DNA of 64,000 nucleotides from an uncultured Alphaproteobacteria bacterium (GCA_934254915.1 CAKQMH010000009.1:1-64000), one strand, 5' to 3'; counted from the stretch's first letter, positions 7,451 to 17,115 are shown. The notes: a model not told the origin generated them from the letters alone. A program made the numbers and translations.

Positions 7451-8242
7451 TTATTTATCTTTTTTCTGATAATAGATAAAATATTGGTAAGCGTGCGCAA
7501 AGTATGATGCTCTGAAAATCGTATCTAAGAACGAAACAGCGAAGTATATCACCATAACGATGGTACTGCTTACAAAATTACCACTGCCAATGATAGCATA
7601 AATAAACTGCCAAGCATACATTAAAACAATTCCGGGAATAACCATCAATGCATGTCCCCAGAATATCCGGTTGGCATTGCCTTTAGCCATACGAAACGCC
7701 GCCATAATTCCGGCTTCTTTGTTTCCGACTGCTGCCGCCGGTAAAGCTATGAAAAAGCGCGAGCCTAAAATTACAAAGACAATAAAAGCAAAGGCCATAA
7801 ATACATAAATGCGATGGTTTGCTGCTCCGAACATTGCAAACACAACCGATGCCACACAAAAAGTTACAAATACACAAACAGCGATTATCAGCAATATCAG
7901 CAGATTACAAAGGATGTAGAAAAATGTACGGCGCCAAAATTCCCAAGTTATATATTCGCCGTGTTTTTTGAGGATTATTTGCCGGCAGCAGGCCACCGAA
8001 AGCGCCAGCGAAACCAACAGATATAAAACGACTGCAACAATATTGCTTATACTGTTTTCGTCGTAATTTCCGCCGTTGGTAATGTCTATTGTCGGAAAAC
8101 CGCTGCACATTTCATAAATGACAATAGCAAAAGCCGGCGCGGCAAGTTTGCATAAAGTACCGAAGTTGGCAATTACATACATATAACTGCGGCGCACCGT
8201 TTCCCAAAAAGGTAATCTTATTTTTTTATTCTCAGCGGACAT
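7451..8242 (-). CDS. Multi-pass membrane protein
   Basis: The 263-residue product has about six membrane segments. A cytoplasmic start (MSAENKKIRLPFWETVRRSY) leads into the first. An amphipathic segment with KHGEYITWEFWRR and a final Tyr-rich tail (YAHAYQYFIYYQKKDK) are also visible. A longer reading to 8377 is open, but ATG 8242 is chosen because GGAGG lies eight bases upstream. It overlaps the end of the next upstream gene by 11 bp, so the two are translationally coupled. The fold recalls integral-membrane families such as YciC, but no firm assignment is possible. Confidence 0.65.
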   Translation of the reverse strand: MSAENKKIRLPFWETVRRSYMYVIANFGTLCKLAAPAFAIVIYEMCSGFPTIDITNGGNYDENSISNIVAVVLYLLVSLALSVACCRQIILKKHGEYITWEFWRRTFFYILCNLLILLIIAVCVFVTFCVASVVFAMFGAANHRIYVFMAFAFIVFVILGSRFFIALPAAAVGNKEAGIMAAFRMAKGNANRIFWGHALMVIPGIVLMYAWQFIYAIIGSGNFVSSTIVMVIYFAVSFLDTIFRASYFAHAYQYFIYYQKKDK

Positions 8243-9107
8243 TATTTTTTCCTCCAAACAAATACAGCTTTTGCAAAATGCAGTGATTAGCAAAAAAGCT
8301 AAATAATAAAAAGACGAGCATATTATAAACATACTCAACCGCAAATACAGTATAGAACGCATTTTTGTCTTCGACAAGTTTAATTTTACCGTTAAAAGCT
8401 GTTAAGCTGAACATTACCATCATAAAAATAAGCATAAAACTCATAAGTATCGGTAAAGTGTTGCCGCGGCTGTTTATCCAGGTGGCTTTAATCGATGGTA
8501 TCTTTTCCCCGCCCCAAATAAAACCGAAATAAGCATAAAAGCGCATTAATACAAACGGTATCAGCATGCCGCTGCCGACCACCGTGAAATATACCAATTC
8601 TAATCGCCAGTCCGGCGTAACTTCGCGCTGATAAAGCATGTACAATGACAGAAGGGCAATTGAGCTTAGCATTATCATCAGTAAAATAAAACCGAAGGCT
8701 TTCAAATCAAGCATTGTCGGTGTCAACAAATATTTGAGCGAAAACGAGCGCTGGTTAACGGTCATCCCATACCAGCGAACGGCGTATACCGACATGAACA
8801 ACAACGTTAATAAATGAATCGCCAGATAAACCAGCAAATTATCGCCGCATGAATGGGTCTGGCGGTAGCTGTTGATTAAGCACATATAGCTGTAAGATGA
8901 TAAGATTGAAACCAACGACAGAATAAATGAATAAACGGATGCCGTCAGCACATAGGTTCGAAAATTATCAATCAATAGATTGTAGGGGTTAAAAATCATC
9001 TTCAGCAGCGGCAAACGAGGGGTGTCGGAAGTTTCAGATCTTTCCGCAACAGTTTCAGCCGTTTGCGGATAAAATAGTTTGTTATATAAATCCCATAACC
9101 AATTCAT
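8232..9107 (-). CDS. Multi-pass membrane protein
   Basis: The 291-residue product has a cytoplasmic N-terminal stretch of about 45 residues and then about six membrane segments. Residues after segment five (WGGEKIPSIKATWINSRGNTL) resemble the equivalent region of the downstream protein (AGIMAAFRMAKGNANRIFWGH), so the two may form a hetero-oligomer or be distant paralogues. AAGGAAA precedes the ATG, which lies two bases after the dnaE stop. Coupling to dnaE is therefore physical; a functional link is not implied. The family is not recognised. Confidence 0.65.
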   Translation of the reverse strand: MNWLWDLYNKLFYPQTAETVAERSETSDTPRLPLLKMIFNPYNLLIDNFRTYVLTASVYSFILSLVSILSSYSYMCLINSYRQTHSCGDNLLVYLAIHLLTLLFMSVYAVRWYGMTVNQRSFSLKYLLTPTMLDLKAFGFILLMIMLSSIALLSLYMLYQREVTPDWRLELVYFTVVGSGMLIPFVLMRFYAYFGFIWGGEKIPSIKATWINSRGNTLPILMSFMLIFMMVMFSLTAFNGKIKLVEDKNAFYTVFAVEYVYNMLVFLLFSFFANHCILQKLYLFGGKNNVR

Positions 9108-9109
9108 AA

Positions 9110-12100
9110 CTAAATTTCCTTTACTGTCGTCACGCCGGCCAATCCGCGTATCCGGCTCAAAATGTCGCCTTCCAGAGCAAAACCTCCGGACAGCTCAATG
9201 CGGATGTCCCAATTATTGTCATCGGGTTTGATATATATTTTATTTTTGCCGTTTCTATCTTTGCTTAAGATTTGGTGCAGATTTGCAATCGCCGAAACAT
9301 CATTAACATTTATCTCCAGACCATTGGCAACTTCGGAAATAGCCTTATCCAAGGTGGCTACGGAGTTTATCATAACCCGCGGATTGCCTTCCTCCTGTTG
9401 TTTGTCAATCGTGACATTAACCAACAGCGGCAAACCGGAATTAATCGTTTCCTCATACCGCGCCAGTCCTTCCGAAAACAGCAGTCCTTCAAAGTTGCTT
9501 GTGCCGTCGGAAATTTCCAAAAAGGCATATTTATTGCCGTTTTTGCTGATGCGCTTTTGAAACGTATTAACGCAGCCGGCTAATTTGGCTCGGATAGTAT
9601 CTCCGACCCGAATGCCCTGAAAGACTTCATTGCATTTTTTTACGCCCAAACGTTCCATGCCGCGGCTGTAACTGTCAAGCGGGTGCGCCGATAAATAAAA
9701 ACCGATGGCCTCCGCTTCCAGTTTGAGCTTTTCCAATTCCGGCCAATCGGGCTTGTCGGCCAGTTTGACTTTGGATTGCAGCTCTTCCGCTCCAAACAAT
9801 GATGATTGCGAGCTGTTTTTCAATTCCGTAGCTGAAGATATATGCGAAACAATCGTATCAATATTGGCAAACAGTTTGCCGCGGTTTTTATCCAGACAAT
9901 CAAACGCGCCGGCTTTTATCAGCTGCTCCAGTTGGCGGCGGTTAATTTGTTTAGCATCGGTACGATGGATAAAATCAGAAATGTCTTTATATGGTCCGTG
10001 TTTGCGCCGTTCTTCGGCAATGGCTTCCATATTGGCCGCTCCCACGCTTTTAATTCCGGCCAAAGCGTATCGGATATTACCGTGTTCTACCGCAAAATCG
10101 GCGTCGGATTTATTAATGTCCGGCGGCAGCACCTTAAAGCCCATTTTTTTGCATTCTTCTTTATAGAACATCAGTTTGTCGATGTTGGTAATATCCAAAG
10201 ACATAACCGCACACATAAATTCAACCGGATAATGCGCTTTCAGATAGGCCGTCTGATATGAAACCAATGAATAAGCCGCAGCGTGCGATTTGTTAAATCC
10301 GTATGACGCGAATTTTTCCATTTGGTCAAAAATCTTGGTTGCCGTTCCCTCGTCAATGCCTTTTTTCAATGCCCCTTCAGTGAACATTTTGCGCTGCTTG
10401 GGGATTTCATCGCGCATTTTTTTACCCATAACTTTACGCAGTTTGTCCGCGCCGCCTAAGGTATAGCCGCCCAAAACCTGCGCGATTTTCATAACCTGTT
10501 CCTGATAAACCATAATCCCGTAGGTTTCATCAAGAATCGGCGCTAAGTCCGGATGAAGATAAGTGATTTCTTCTTCACCGTGCTTACGTTTAATATAGGT
10601 CGGGATGTTATCCATCGGTCCGGGGCGATACAGCGACACAATCGCGATTAAATCTTCAAAACGGTCAGGCTTGATTTGTTTATGAACATCTTTCATTCCC
10701 GGCGATTCAAACTGGAAAACGGCGGTAGTGTCGCCGCGCTGCAACATTTCATATGTCGGTTTGTCGTCTAAGGGAATTTTATCCATTTGCAAATCAATTC
10801 CCTGTTCTTTTTTAACCCAATCTACGGCGCGCTTAATCACTGTCAGGGTCTTCAAGCCCAAAAAGTCGAATTTGATAAGTCCGGTCTCTTCCACAAATTT
10901 CATATCATATTGCGTAACCGGCATATCGGCGCGCGGATCTTTATACAATGGTACTAGCTGGTCAAGCGGACGGTCGCCGATAACTACGCCGGCAGCATGC
11001 ACGCCGGAGTGACGGTACAGTCCTTCCAACTTCATGGCAATGTCAAACAGTTTATTGACTTGCGGATCATTTTGCCGCATTTCTTCCAACTCGGGAACTT
11101 GGTCTAATGATTCCTGCAAAGTCGGATTTTTGCCTTGTACTCCGGGCGGTATCATTTTGGAAATACGATCAGCCTGCGCATACGGCATTTGCAGTACACG
11201 TGCCACATCGCGGATTACGGCTTTGGATTGCAGCTTACCATAAGTAATAATTTGTGCCACATGGTCAAACCCGTATTTTTTCTGTACATATTCAATTGTC
11301 TTGAAGCGGTTTTCCTGACAAAAGTCCACGTCAAAGTCGGGCATATTGACACGCTCGGGGTTCAGAAAACGCTCAAACAGCAAATCAAGCTTAATCGGAT
11401 CAAGCTCGGTAACTTTTAATGACCAGGCAACAATTGAACCAGCACCTGAACCACGTCCCGGTCCGACCGGTACGCCGTGTGTTTTTGACCAGCGGATAAA
11501 GTCCGACACGATAAGAAAATACCCCGGGAAACCCATTTTTTTGATGACGCTGAGTTCATATTCCAAACGAGCATAATATTTTTCATCAATTTCTTTTTTC
11601 TGCTCATCGGTCATTCCCTCAAAATAAACGTGGTCGCGCATTCTTTCCGCCAAGCCTTTGCGCGCTTCTTCATCAATATATTCATCTTGGGTTTTGCCGT
11701 CCGGACACTCAAAAATCGGCAACAGCGGGTTGACTTTTTCGGATAAATAATTGCAGCGTTTGGCAATGTTTACCGTATTTTGGATTGCTTCGGGCAAATC
11801 CTTAAACAGTTCGATCATTTCGGCGCTGCTGCGCAAACGATTATTGGGTGAAAACTTTTTGCGGTTTTCGTTAGCCACATATTCACCGGCGGCAATGCAA
11901 ACCAGTGCGTCATGGGCTTCATACATATCAGCATCAAAAAAGAAAGCCTCATTGGTTGCAACCAACGGAATATTGTATTTATAAGCCAGATTAATAAAGC
12001 TTTCTTCGGTTTGACGCTCGCTTTCAAGCCCGATACGGGAAATCTCCATATAAAGCCGGTCACCCAACAGTTGGTGAAGTTTTTCCAGTGTTCCTTCCGC

Positions 12101-12628
12101 TTCAGCGGTTCGATTTTCAAGCAATAGCCGCCCGATAGGACCTTCAACCCCGCCGGTCAGCACAATCAAACCCTCGTGGTATTTTTCCAAATCACTGAAT
12201 TTTATTTGTGGTTTTTCATTCGGTTGCGGGTTATCAAGGTAAGATATCTTCATCAGGTGCATAATATTGGCATAGCCGGTCGCATTTTGCACCAAAACAA
12301 TCAATTTATCCGGCTCAATAATTCGCCCTTTGCATTTAAGCAAATCATCGGCATCAGAGTTGCGAAAATAAAATTGGCAGCCGAGTATCGGTTTCACCCC
12401 TTCATCAGAGGCATATTTGGAAAAAGCTTTGCCGCCGAACATATTGGCCGTATCAGTCACCGCAATCGCCGGCACGCCCTGATCATGGAGTTTGTGAATC
12501 AGATTTGGAACTTTCATCGCCCCTTCGGAAAGCGAATATGCCGTATGCACCCGCAAATGAATAAATTCCGGGTCGGGCTTGGGGGCAGCAGGCGTTTCGG
12601 ACGCTTGATTTATTTCAGCTTCACTCAT
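9110..12628 (-). CDS. dnaE: DNA polymerase III subunit alpha
   Basis: The 1172-residue protein is the replicative polymerase of the PolC/DnaE family and adds nucleotides at the replication fork. The N-terminal PHP domain starts FIHLRVHTAYSLSEGA. The polymerase core shows GPGRGSGAGSIVAW, the catalytic aspartates in PDFDVDF, and RPGPMDNIP. Next come the FNKSHAAAYSLVSYQTAYLKAHYP region, helix-hairpin-helix motifs, and a C-terminal OB domain (LEISDGTSNFEGLLF). The length is normal for DnaE1. AAGGAAA precedes the ATG. Two membrane protein genes follow at once on the same strand, an unusual partner set for dnaE. Confidence 0.97.
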   Translation of the reverse strand: MSEAEINQASETPAAPKPDPEFIHLRVHTAYSLSEGAMKVPNLIHKLHDQGVPAIAVTDTANMFGGKAFSKYASDEGVKPILGCQFYFRNSDADDLLKCKGRIIEPDKLIVLVQNATGYANIMHLMKISYLDNPQPNEKPQIKFSDLEKYHEGLIVLTGGVEGPIGRLLLENRTAEAEGTLEKLHQLLGDRLYMEISRIGLESERQTEESFINLAYKYNIPLVATNEAFFFDADMYEAHDALVCIAAGEYVANENRKKFSPNNRLRSSAEMIELFKDLPEAIQNTVNIAKRCNYLSEKVNPLLPIFECPDGKTQDEYIDEEARKGLAERMRDHVYFEGMTDEQKKEIDEKYYARLEYELSVIKKMGFPGYFLIVSDFIRWSKTHGVPVGPGRGSGAGSIVAWSLKVTELDPIKLDLLFERFLNPERVNMPDFDVDFCQENRFKTIEYVQKKYGFDHVAQIITYGKLQSKAVIRDVARVLQMPYAQADRISKMIPPGVQGKNPTLQESLDQVPELEEMRQNDPQVNKLFDIAMKLEGLYRHSGVHAAGVVIGDRPLDQLVPLYKDPRADMPVTQYDMKFVEETGLIKFDFLGLKTLTVIKRAVDWVKKEQGIDLQMDKIPLDDKPTYEMLQRGDTTAVFQFESPGMKDVHKQIKPDRFEDLIAIVSLYRPGPMDNIPTYIKRKHGEEEITYLHPDLAPILDETYGIMVYQEQVMKIAQVLGGYTLGGADKLRKVMGKKMRDEIPKQRKMFTEGALKKGIDEGTATKIFDQMEKFASYGFNKSHAAAYSLVSYQTAYLKAHYPVEFMCAVMSLDITNIDKLMFYKEECKKMGFKVLPPDINKSDADFAVEHGNIRYALAGIKSVGAANMEAIAEERRKHGPYKDISDFIHRTDAKQINRRQLEQLIKAGAFDCLDKNRGKLFANIDTIVSHISSATELKNSSQSSLFGAEELQSKVKLADKPDWPELEKLKLEAEAIGFYLSAHPLDSYSRGMERLGVKKCNEVFQGIRVGDTIRAKLAGCVNTFQKRISKNGNKYAFLEISDGTSNFEGLLFSEGLARYEETINSGLPLLVNVTIDKQQEEGNPRVMINSVATLDKAISEVANGLEINVNDVSAIANLHQILSKDRNGKNKIYIKPDDNNWDIRIELSGGFALEGDILSRIRGLAGVTTVKEI

Positions 12629-12727
12629 TAAGTTTCCTTTTGCCCCTCATCATATACGGATTCCACCGGCGAAACAATCAAAAAATAATAGATGTTAGAC
12701 GCCAAATATGGTTACAATAAATATAAA

Positions 12728-13492
12728 TTACAGTTTCAGTTCCATGCCGTCATAGGCCACAGTTACATCTGTCGACAGCTGGCGGCTGAATGTTTCGTAA
12801 TCAACTCTGGCCGACAAATGGCCTAAAACCTTGCGTTCGATTTTTAACTCCGACAGTCGTTCGACAATTTGCGGCCAACTGCTATGTCCGTTTGTTTCGG
12901 GAGACATCCCGTTATTGCACTCAGCCAACAGCAGCTTGCTGCCATCGATGATTTTTGCCGCTTCGGCCGATAATCCTTCCCAATCGGTAATGTAGCTGAA
13001 ATCGCCGCAGCGAAAAGCCGAGGGGTGTAAATGATGATGCGGCACGGTAAAAACTTTGAATTTTAGGTCGGCAATTGTAATCTCGCCGCTGTCCGGCATC
13101 TCGTGCCAACACAACCCGACACTTTCTTTTTCGCCGCCCTTAAACAGATAGGCATAGCAAGTCTTAATTTCGTTTAGGGTTTCGGCTGAGGCATAAATAT
13201 CAAGTTTGTGTCCCAAAAGTTTAGATGCCCGCGGTAGTTCCGGAATGCCGCCGATGTGGTCATAATGCCCGTGGGTCAAAAAAACTGCCTGAAAATCGCT
13301 GATTTCTTGCCGATTTATCTGCAGGCGGAGTTCCGGTCCGGCATCGACTAAGATTTTGCTTGCACCTTCTTCAATGAAAATTGAAGCTCTGGTACGCTGA
13401 TTTTTCGCATTTTGTCGGTCGGCATTTACCCATTGGTTAAAAATCATCGGCGTGCCGTAGGCCGAACCTGAACCGAGAACGGTAATTTTCAT
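12728..13492 (-). CDS. Metallo-beta-lactamase-fold hydrolase (PhnP/RNase Z-like)
   Basis: The 254-residue protein begins MKITVLGSGSAYGTP and carries the metal motif THGHYDHIGG near residue 75. Other metal ligands are visible in FTVPHHHLHP, SYITDW and the late GHLSARV. This pattern is seen in the PhnP-type phosphodiesterase branch, which hydrolyses cyclic phosphate or nucleotide substrates. The exact substrate cannot be told. Its start overlaps the stop of the upstream nucleotidyltransferase-like gene by four bases (ATGA), so the two are coupled and may share a task. A role in RNA or nucleotide metabolism is possible but inferred. Confidence 0.85.
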   Translation of the reverse strand: MKITVLGSGSAYGTPMIFNQWVNADRQNAKNQRTRASIFIEEGASKILVDAGPELRLQINRQEISDFQAVFLTHGHYDHIGGIPELPRASKLLGHKLDIYASAETLNEIKTCYAYLFKGGEKESVGLCWHEMPDSGEITIADLKFKVFTVPHHHLHPSAFRCGDFSYITDWEGLSAEAAKIIDGSKLLLAECNNGMSPETNGHSSWPQIVERLSELKIERKVLGHLSARVDYETFSRQLSTDVTVAYDGMELKL

Positions 13493-14478
13493 TTGCTTGC
13501 TCCTTGCTTACCGGACTTTAAAATATGTGCCAAAATCGGATTTAAGATTTTATTTTGCAGCCGTTGCGGCGAAGTTTTTTCAAAAGCAATAGTGTTGACA
13601 AAATCGCGAACGCCGCTATCCTGCCGTGCTTTTTCACGCTTGTCTAACAACAGCAGACAGTCGACCATGGCATCTCTGTCCTTAAAGTCGGTATTTGCCA
13701 ACATCAATTCCAATAATTCTTTTTGCGTTTTGGCGCTTTCTAGTTTATAGCAATTTTGAAAATTCTCGTTATTGAATAATTTATGTATATCCGGAAATGC
13801 ATTCTCAAAAATTTGCTGTTCCGCCAAATTTTTAACATATTCGCGGCGGTCGGGACTCCGTTTAAGACTGGCGCTCAATCGTGACAAGCAGCGAACTTTG
13901 TCTTGCGGAATGTACGGATATCCACGCTTAAAAAGATAATTCATTTGTTTTATTATCATATGATTCGGACCGTCACGTGAAATATCTAAATTATATTTTC
14001 CACTCAAGGCCAAAAAACGCCGCAGAATATTATAAGCACCTTCTTTTTCGGGAATACACGCCAACCACATTTCCCCTCGTTTTAAGCTTTCAACTGCGGC
14101 ATAATTATCAATAACCCGATTCGAGATGCCGTCACTGTCATAGTTAAAACGGGCATAAATCTTTTCCAGATTAAAAATGCCGTTATCTTCAGGGTGCATA
14201 CAGGAAAAATCAATCTGCCCCAATGTCGGGTGGTTTATTACCACATAAATATTATGCGTGCGCATAACTTCCGAAATCGGCACTCCTTTTTGGCTTAAAC
14301 TGCGTAAGGCTTGGTAAAAATCATCACGATGTTTGACGCAAACATCATAGTCATTAACTTTAGCTTGCGGGTTAACCAACGGGTCAAGCACCGCGCCGCC
14401 AAGCAAAAAGGCTTCATTTATTTCGGCCTCTTTCATAAATTGCCCGATATCGGCGGCAATTTTTGCTGCACACTCCAT
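13489..14478 (-). CDS. Nucleotidyltransferase-fold protein
   Basis: The 329-residue protein has the hallmarks of the polymerase-beta-type nucleotidyltransferase fold: LLGG at residues 25-28 and the metal-binding pair DYD at 43-45, with a further Asp in IDFSC near 100. A helical C-terminal half follows. Domain order is reminiscent of poly(A) polymerase/CCA-adding relatives, but the tRNA-recognition motifs are not visible. A stand-alone nucleotidyltransferase is therefore the safer call. AGGTGA precedes the ATG. It overlaps the metal-dependent hydrolase gene downstream by four bases. Confidence 0.6.
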   Translation of the reverse strand: MECAAKIAADIGQFMKEAEINEAFLLGGAVLDPLVNPQAKVNDYDVCVKHRDDFYQALRSLSQKGVPISEVMRTHNIYVVINHPTLGQIDFSCMHPEDNGIFNLEKIYARFNYDSDGISNRVIDNYAAVESLKRGEMWLACIPEKEGAYNILRRFLALSGKYNLDISRDGPNHMIIKQMNYLFKRGYPYIPQDKVRCLSRLSASLKRSPDRREYVKNLAEQQIFENAFPDIHKLFNNENFQNCYKLESAKTQKELLELMLANTDFKDRDAMVDCLLLLDKREKARQDSGVRDFVNTIAFEKTSPQRLQNKILNPILAHILKSGKQGASK

Positions 14479-14563
14479 AAGACATCACCTGATTATTATT
14501 GTGGAATGCCGTCAAAATACACTAACCCCGCCGATTCTGCCAACAGATATTTTAGGGTGTTGA

Positions 14564-16180
14564 TTATTTCTTAATGCACGGGGTGAATAAGTCAAACTGT
14601 TGATTGTAAGTTGATGATTTTATTCCCAACAGATGCAACACCGATGAGTAAAGATTGTCATGCGAATAGGACTCTGTCTGACTCTGTTTTTGCAGGCAGG
14701 CTTTATCCAAACGATTGGCTTTTTGCCAGCTGTCTGACAGCCACATAATCATCGGCACTTTTTTCTGCTCATCCGGAGCGATTTTGTACGGCAGCCCGTG
14801 CAGATAAATATTGTTTTCACCTAAAGATTCGCCATGATCCGAAATATAGAGCAATGAGCTTTCAAGGTTTTTATGCTTGCGTAAAATATCAATCGCCGTC
14901 GAAATAACATAATCCGTATATAATATAGTATTGTCATAGGTGTTGATTATCTGTTCGCGGCTGCAATCTTGCAAATCGGCCGTGTCGCATGCCGGTGTGA
15001 AACGTTTAAATTTATCCGGATAGCGCTTGAAATAAGTCGGGCCGTGGCTGCCCATCGCATGCAAAACAATCACACTGTCGGCTTTAACCTGACGTAAACG
15101 CTCGTCTAAATCGTCAAGCAAAATATCGTCATGGCAGTAGTCGCCAAAGCAAAACGGCACTTTGTTGCCGCTCTTGGCATCGACCGTCGGTACGCGTTTG
15201 CAGACTTCTTTACAGCCGTCATCATTGTCTTTCCACCAAATATCATAGCCGGCAAGCTGCGCAATATCCATCAGGTTTTGTGTAAACTTGGCATCCGTAA
15301 CATCAAATCCGCTTTGGGGCGTGGCCGCAAACATGCATGGCAGCGAGATTGCGGTTGCTGTTCCGCAGGAGGTTACATCTTGAAAGGCTATAATATCCTG
15401 CTTGGCTAACAGCGGGTTGGTTTCGCGTTCATATCCGTAAAGCGAAAAGTTTTGCGCCCGAGCCGTTTCGCCGACAATCAAGACCAAAATCCGCGGTTTG
15501 CCGCTTTTTGATAATTCTTTTTGCGGAGTGGCGTCTAAAATTGTGAATGTCCGGTTACGTAGCCGCTGTTTTTGGTGATAGCGACCGACGGCATAAATGT
15601 AGTTAAAGGTATTAACGCAGCGGCGAAGTTGCGGATTGTTGCGCCCGAACGATACATATTCTTTATAGCAGCTGCCTGTCGAAATTACGAAGACTAAAAG
15701 TAAAATCAAGTTATTAAGCAGGCGGCGTTTAATTTCTGACCACGCTGGCGCAAAATTAATTTTTGTGCGTAGAACGATAACTGCCGGAATAACTCCGACA
15801 AAAATAACATACATAACTGCGCGCAGGGTGACAAAATCCAACCCTTCGCGCAAATTAGTTTCTGCAAAATTGCGCACCATGTCCGAATCAATCACGATTC
15901 CCAGGTTGCAAGTTGCATAATCGGCTGCCGCTGACAGTATCAGCAGTACGGCTACAATCGGTTTACCGATTTTCGGCCATACCGACAGGCTGAAGAACAA
16001 AAACAGCGGCACAAACATAAAAATCGGCAGCGACAGCGCAAAGAAAAATGTGCTGAAATTAGATATTTCGAGTTTAGTTAAGATAAAGTGCCAAAAATTT
16101 ATGTTTAAGACAAAAGTAAAGTACAAACTAAGCAGACAAATAAATTTTTGTGAGCTTACGCCTTGAGGTTTAGAGTTCAT
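14564..16180 (-). CDS. eptA: Phosphoethanolamine transferase (EptA/PmrC family)
   Basis: The 538-residue protein moves phosphoethanolamine from phosphatidylethanolamine to lipid A, which lowers surface charge and typically gives polymyxin tolerance. Five N-terminal membrane segments lie within residues 1-185. A periplasmic alkaline-phosphatase-fold domain follows, with GETARAQNFSLYGY (the Thr is the expected nucleophile), SCGTATAISLPC, the metal motif SDHGES and a late HGLPY. Paired cysteines fit the disulfides of the family. A TTG lies two codons upstream; ATG 16180 is used. The diacylglycerol left by the reaction could be recycled by the kinase-like protein encoded just upstream. A two-component remnant lies beyond, as in pmrCAB loci. 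The target (lipid A or other glycan) is inferred. Confidence 0.88.
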   Translation of the reverse strand: MNSKPQGVSSQKFICLLSLYFTFVLNINFWHFILTKLEISNFSTFFFALSLPIFMFVPLFLFFSLSVWPKIGKPIVAVLLILSAAADYATCNLGIVIDSDMVRNFAETNLREGLDFVTLRAVMYVIFVGVIPAVIVLRTKINFAPAWSEIKRRLLNNLILLLVFVISTGSCYKEYVSFGRNNPQLRRCVNTFNYIYAVGRYHQKQRLRNRTFTILDATPQKELSKSGKPRILVLIVGETARAQNFSLYGYERETNPLLAKQDIIAFQDVTSCGTATAISLPCMFAATPQSGFDVTDAKFTQNLMDIAQLAGYDIWWKDNDDGCKEVCKRVPTVDAKSGNKVPFCFGDYCHDDILLDDLDERLRQVKADSVIVLHAMGSHGPTYFKRYPDKFKRFTPACDTADLQDCSREQIINTYDNTILYTDYVISTAIDILRKHKNLESSLLYISDHGESLGENNIYLHGLPYKIAPDEQKKVPMIMWLSDSWQKANRLDKACLQKQSQTESYSHDNLYSSVLHLLGIKSSTYNQQFDLFTPCIKK

Positions 16181-16194
16181 CGTCAAAAATTCCG

Positions 16195-16815
16195 TTACAT
16201 GTAGAAAAAGTTTAACATAAAGCCGACGGCCAAAGGAATTGACAAGTTATCGTCAAGCTTGAGTTTGTCTTCAAAAAATTCAACAAAAGTCGCCACAATT
16301 GCGGTGCTGAAAATAACCGGTAGCGGGCATTGATGAGCAAATGACAATAAAATCAACATCGCGCTGATAAAGAAAGCCGATGTACCTTCTAATGATTTGC
16401 CGTTGTGAAAACGAAAGATGCCGCAAAATCTTCCGACCAAAGCGGCCATGGTATCTGCAATCAGCATAACGGTCAATGCCATAGCTCCGGCTTCCTTGCT
16501 GAAACAAACTGCGCAGCTGAGCGCCGCCAACAAAACATAAACCGCACCGCTTGGTGTGAACTTATTTTCAATAACCTCACGCGGGCGTAAGGTCTTAAAA
16601 AACATCTTGCGGAAAGATCGGCCGATAAAAGAACTGCGGCGGTATTTATAAGCGCTGTATTCGGTAGCCAGATTGCAGAATAACAATGCCAAAAAAACAA
16701 TGATGCTGATGTTGCGGTCGGCTAACAGCAAAAACAGCGGCATCCATAACGAGCTGAGGTGTATCGCCTTGCGGTAGATCTCAGTTTGCAATGTTTTAGA
16801 GCAGGTTATTATCAT
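16195..16815 (-). CDS. Putative CTP-dependent diacylglycerol/dolichol kinase-like membrane protein
   Basis: The 206-residue protein has about six membrane segments. Near its N-terminus lies RKAIHLSSLWMP and later DTMAALVGRFCG followed by KSLEGTSAFF. These match the pattern of the SEC59/DGK1/VTE5 family, CTP-using kinases of dolichol, phytol and diacylglycerol. Diacylglycerol is the natural guess here because the downstream gene, 15 bp away, is an EptA-type transferase that releases it. This parallels the known pairing of dgkA with eptA in enterobacteria, but with an unrelated kinase family. TGAGGAAAG precedes the ATG. The substrate is inferred from context. Confidence 0.7.
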   Translation of the reverse strand: MIITCSKTLQTEIYRKAIHLSSLWMPLFLLLADRNISIIVFLALLFCNLATEYSAYKYRRSSFIGRSFRKMFFKTLRPREVIENKFTPSGAVYVLLAALSCAVCFSKEAGAMALTVMLIADTMAALVGRFCGIFRFHNGKSLEGTSAFFISAMLILLSFAHQCPLPVIFSTAIVATFVEFFEDKLKLDDNLSIPLAVGFMLNFFYM

Positions 16816-16866
16816 TTTCTTTCCTCAATTTACAATTTATGTCTGAGCTGATTTTTAAAACGATAA

Positions 16867-16884
16867 TCTGAAATTTATCTGAAA
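16867..16884. promoter_or_regulatory. Putative OmpR/PmrA-family operator, 11-bp direct repeat
   Basis: TCTGAAA occurs at 16867-16873 and again at 16878-16884, an exact 11-bp period, which is the spacing at which OmpR-family regulators bind head to tail. It lies between the eptA/kinase pair and the response regulator fragment, about 20 bp upstream of the -35 box of the latter. It fits an operator for the now-truncated regulator or a relative elsewhere. Confidence 0.45.
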
Positions 16885-16903
16885 TCCGCACAAAATAAAT
16901 TTA

Positions 16904-16931
16904 TTTACAAAATAGCGCGATTGTATATAAA
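16904..16931 (+). promoter_or_regulatory. Putative sigma-70 promoter for the two-component remnant
   Basis: TTTACA (16904-16909) and TATAAA (16926-16931) are separated by 16 bp and lie 22 bp upstream of the response regulator start. Confidence 0.45.
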
Positions 16932-16953
16932 ATCAATACCAAAGAGAGGAAAA

Positions 16954-17115
16954 ATGAAAGTTTTGTTAGTTGAAGACGATTTGCGTTTGGGACAAAATAC
17001 TTTACAGCTGTTGCCGAAGAACTATTGCGCCGCCTTACTCATAAAAGTTATCTCAACGGCAAAATTTATCATGAAAACATCAAGCGTAACAAACAAAAAT
17101 GGTATTTTTTGCTGA
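16954..17115 (+). pseudogene. Response regulator, truncated to the first ~20 residues
   Basis: MKVLLVEDDLRLGQNTLQLL is the first strand and helix of an OmpR-family receiver domain, with the acidic pair Glu-Asp-Asp at 7-9. After about 20 residues the match ends abruptly and the reading frame becomes meaningless, stopping at 17115. The DNA instead continues, in another frame, inside a histidine kinase gene. The receiver core, the whole DNA-binding domain and the start of the kinase are missing. An internal deletion that fused the two genes explains this. A good ribosome-binding site (GAGAGGAAAA) and promoter remain. Confidence 0.8.

Noticed and set aside
9162..12631. Several plus-strand ORFs of 60-150 codons opposite dnaE
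   Set aside because: They are antisense shadows of dnaE with no ribosome-binding sites and unlikely composition.
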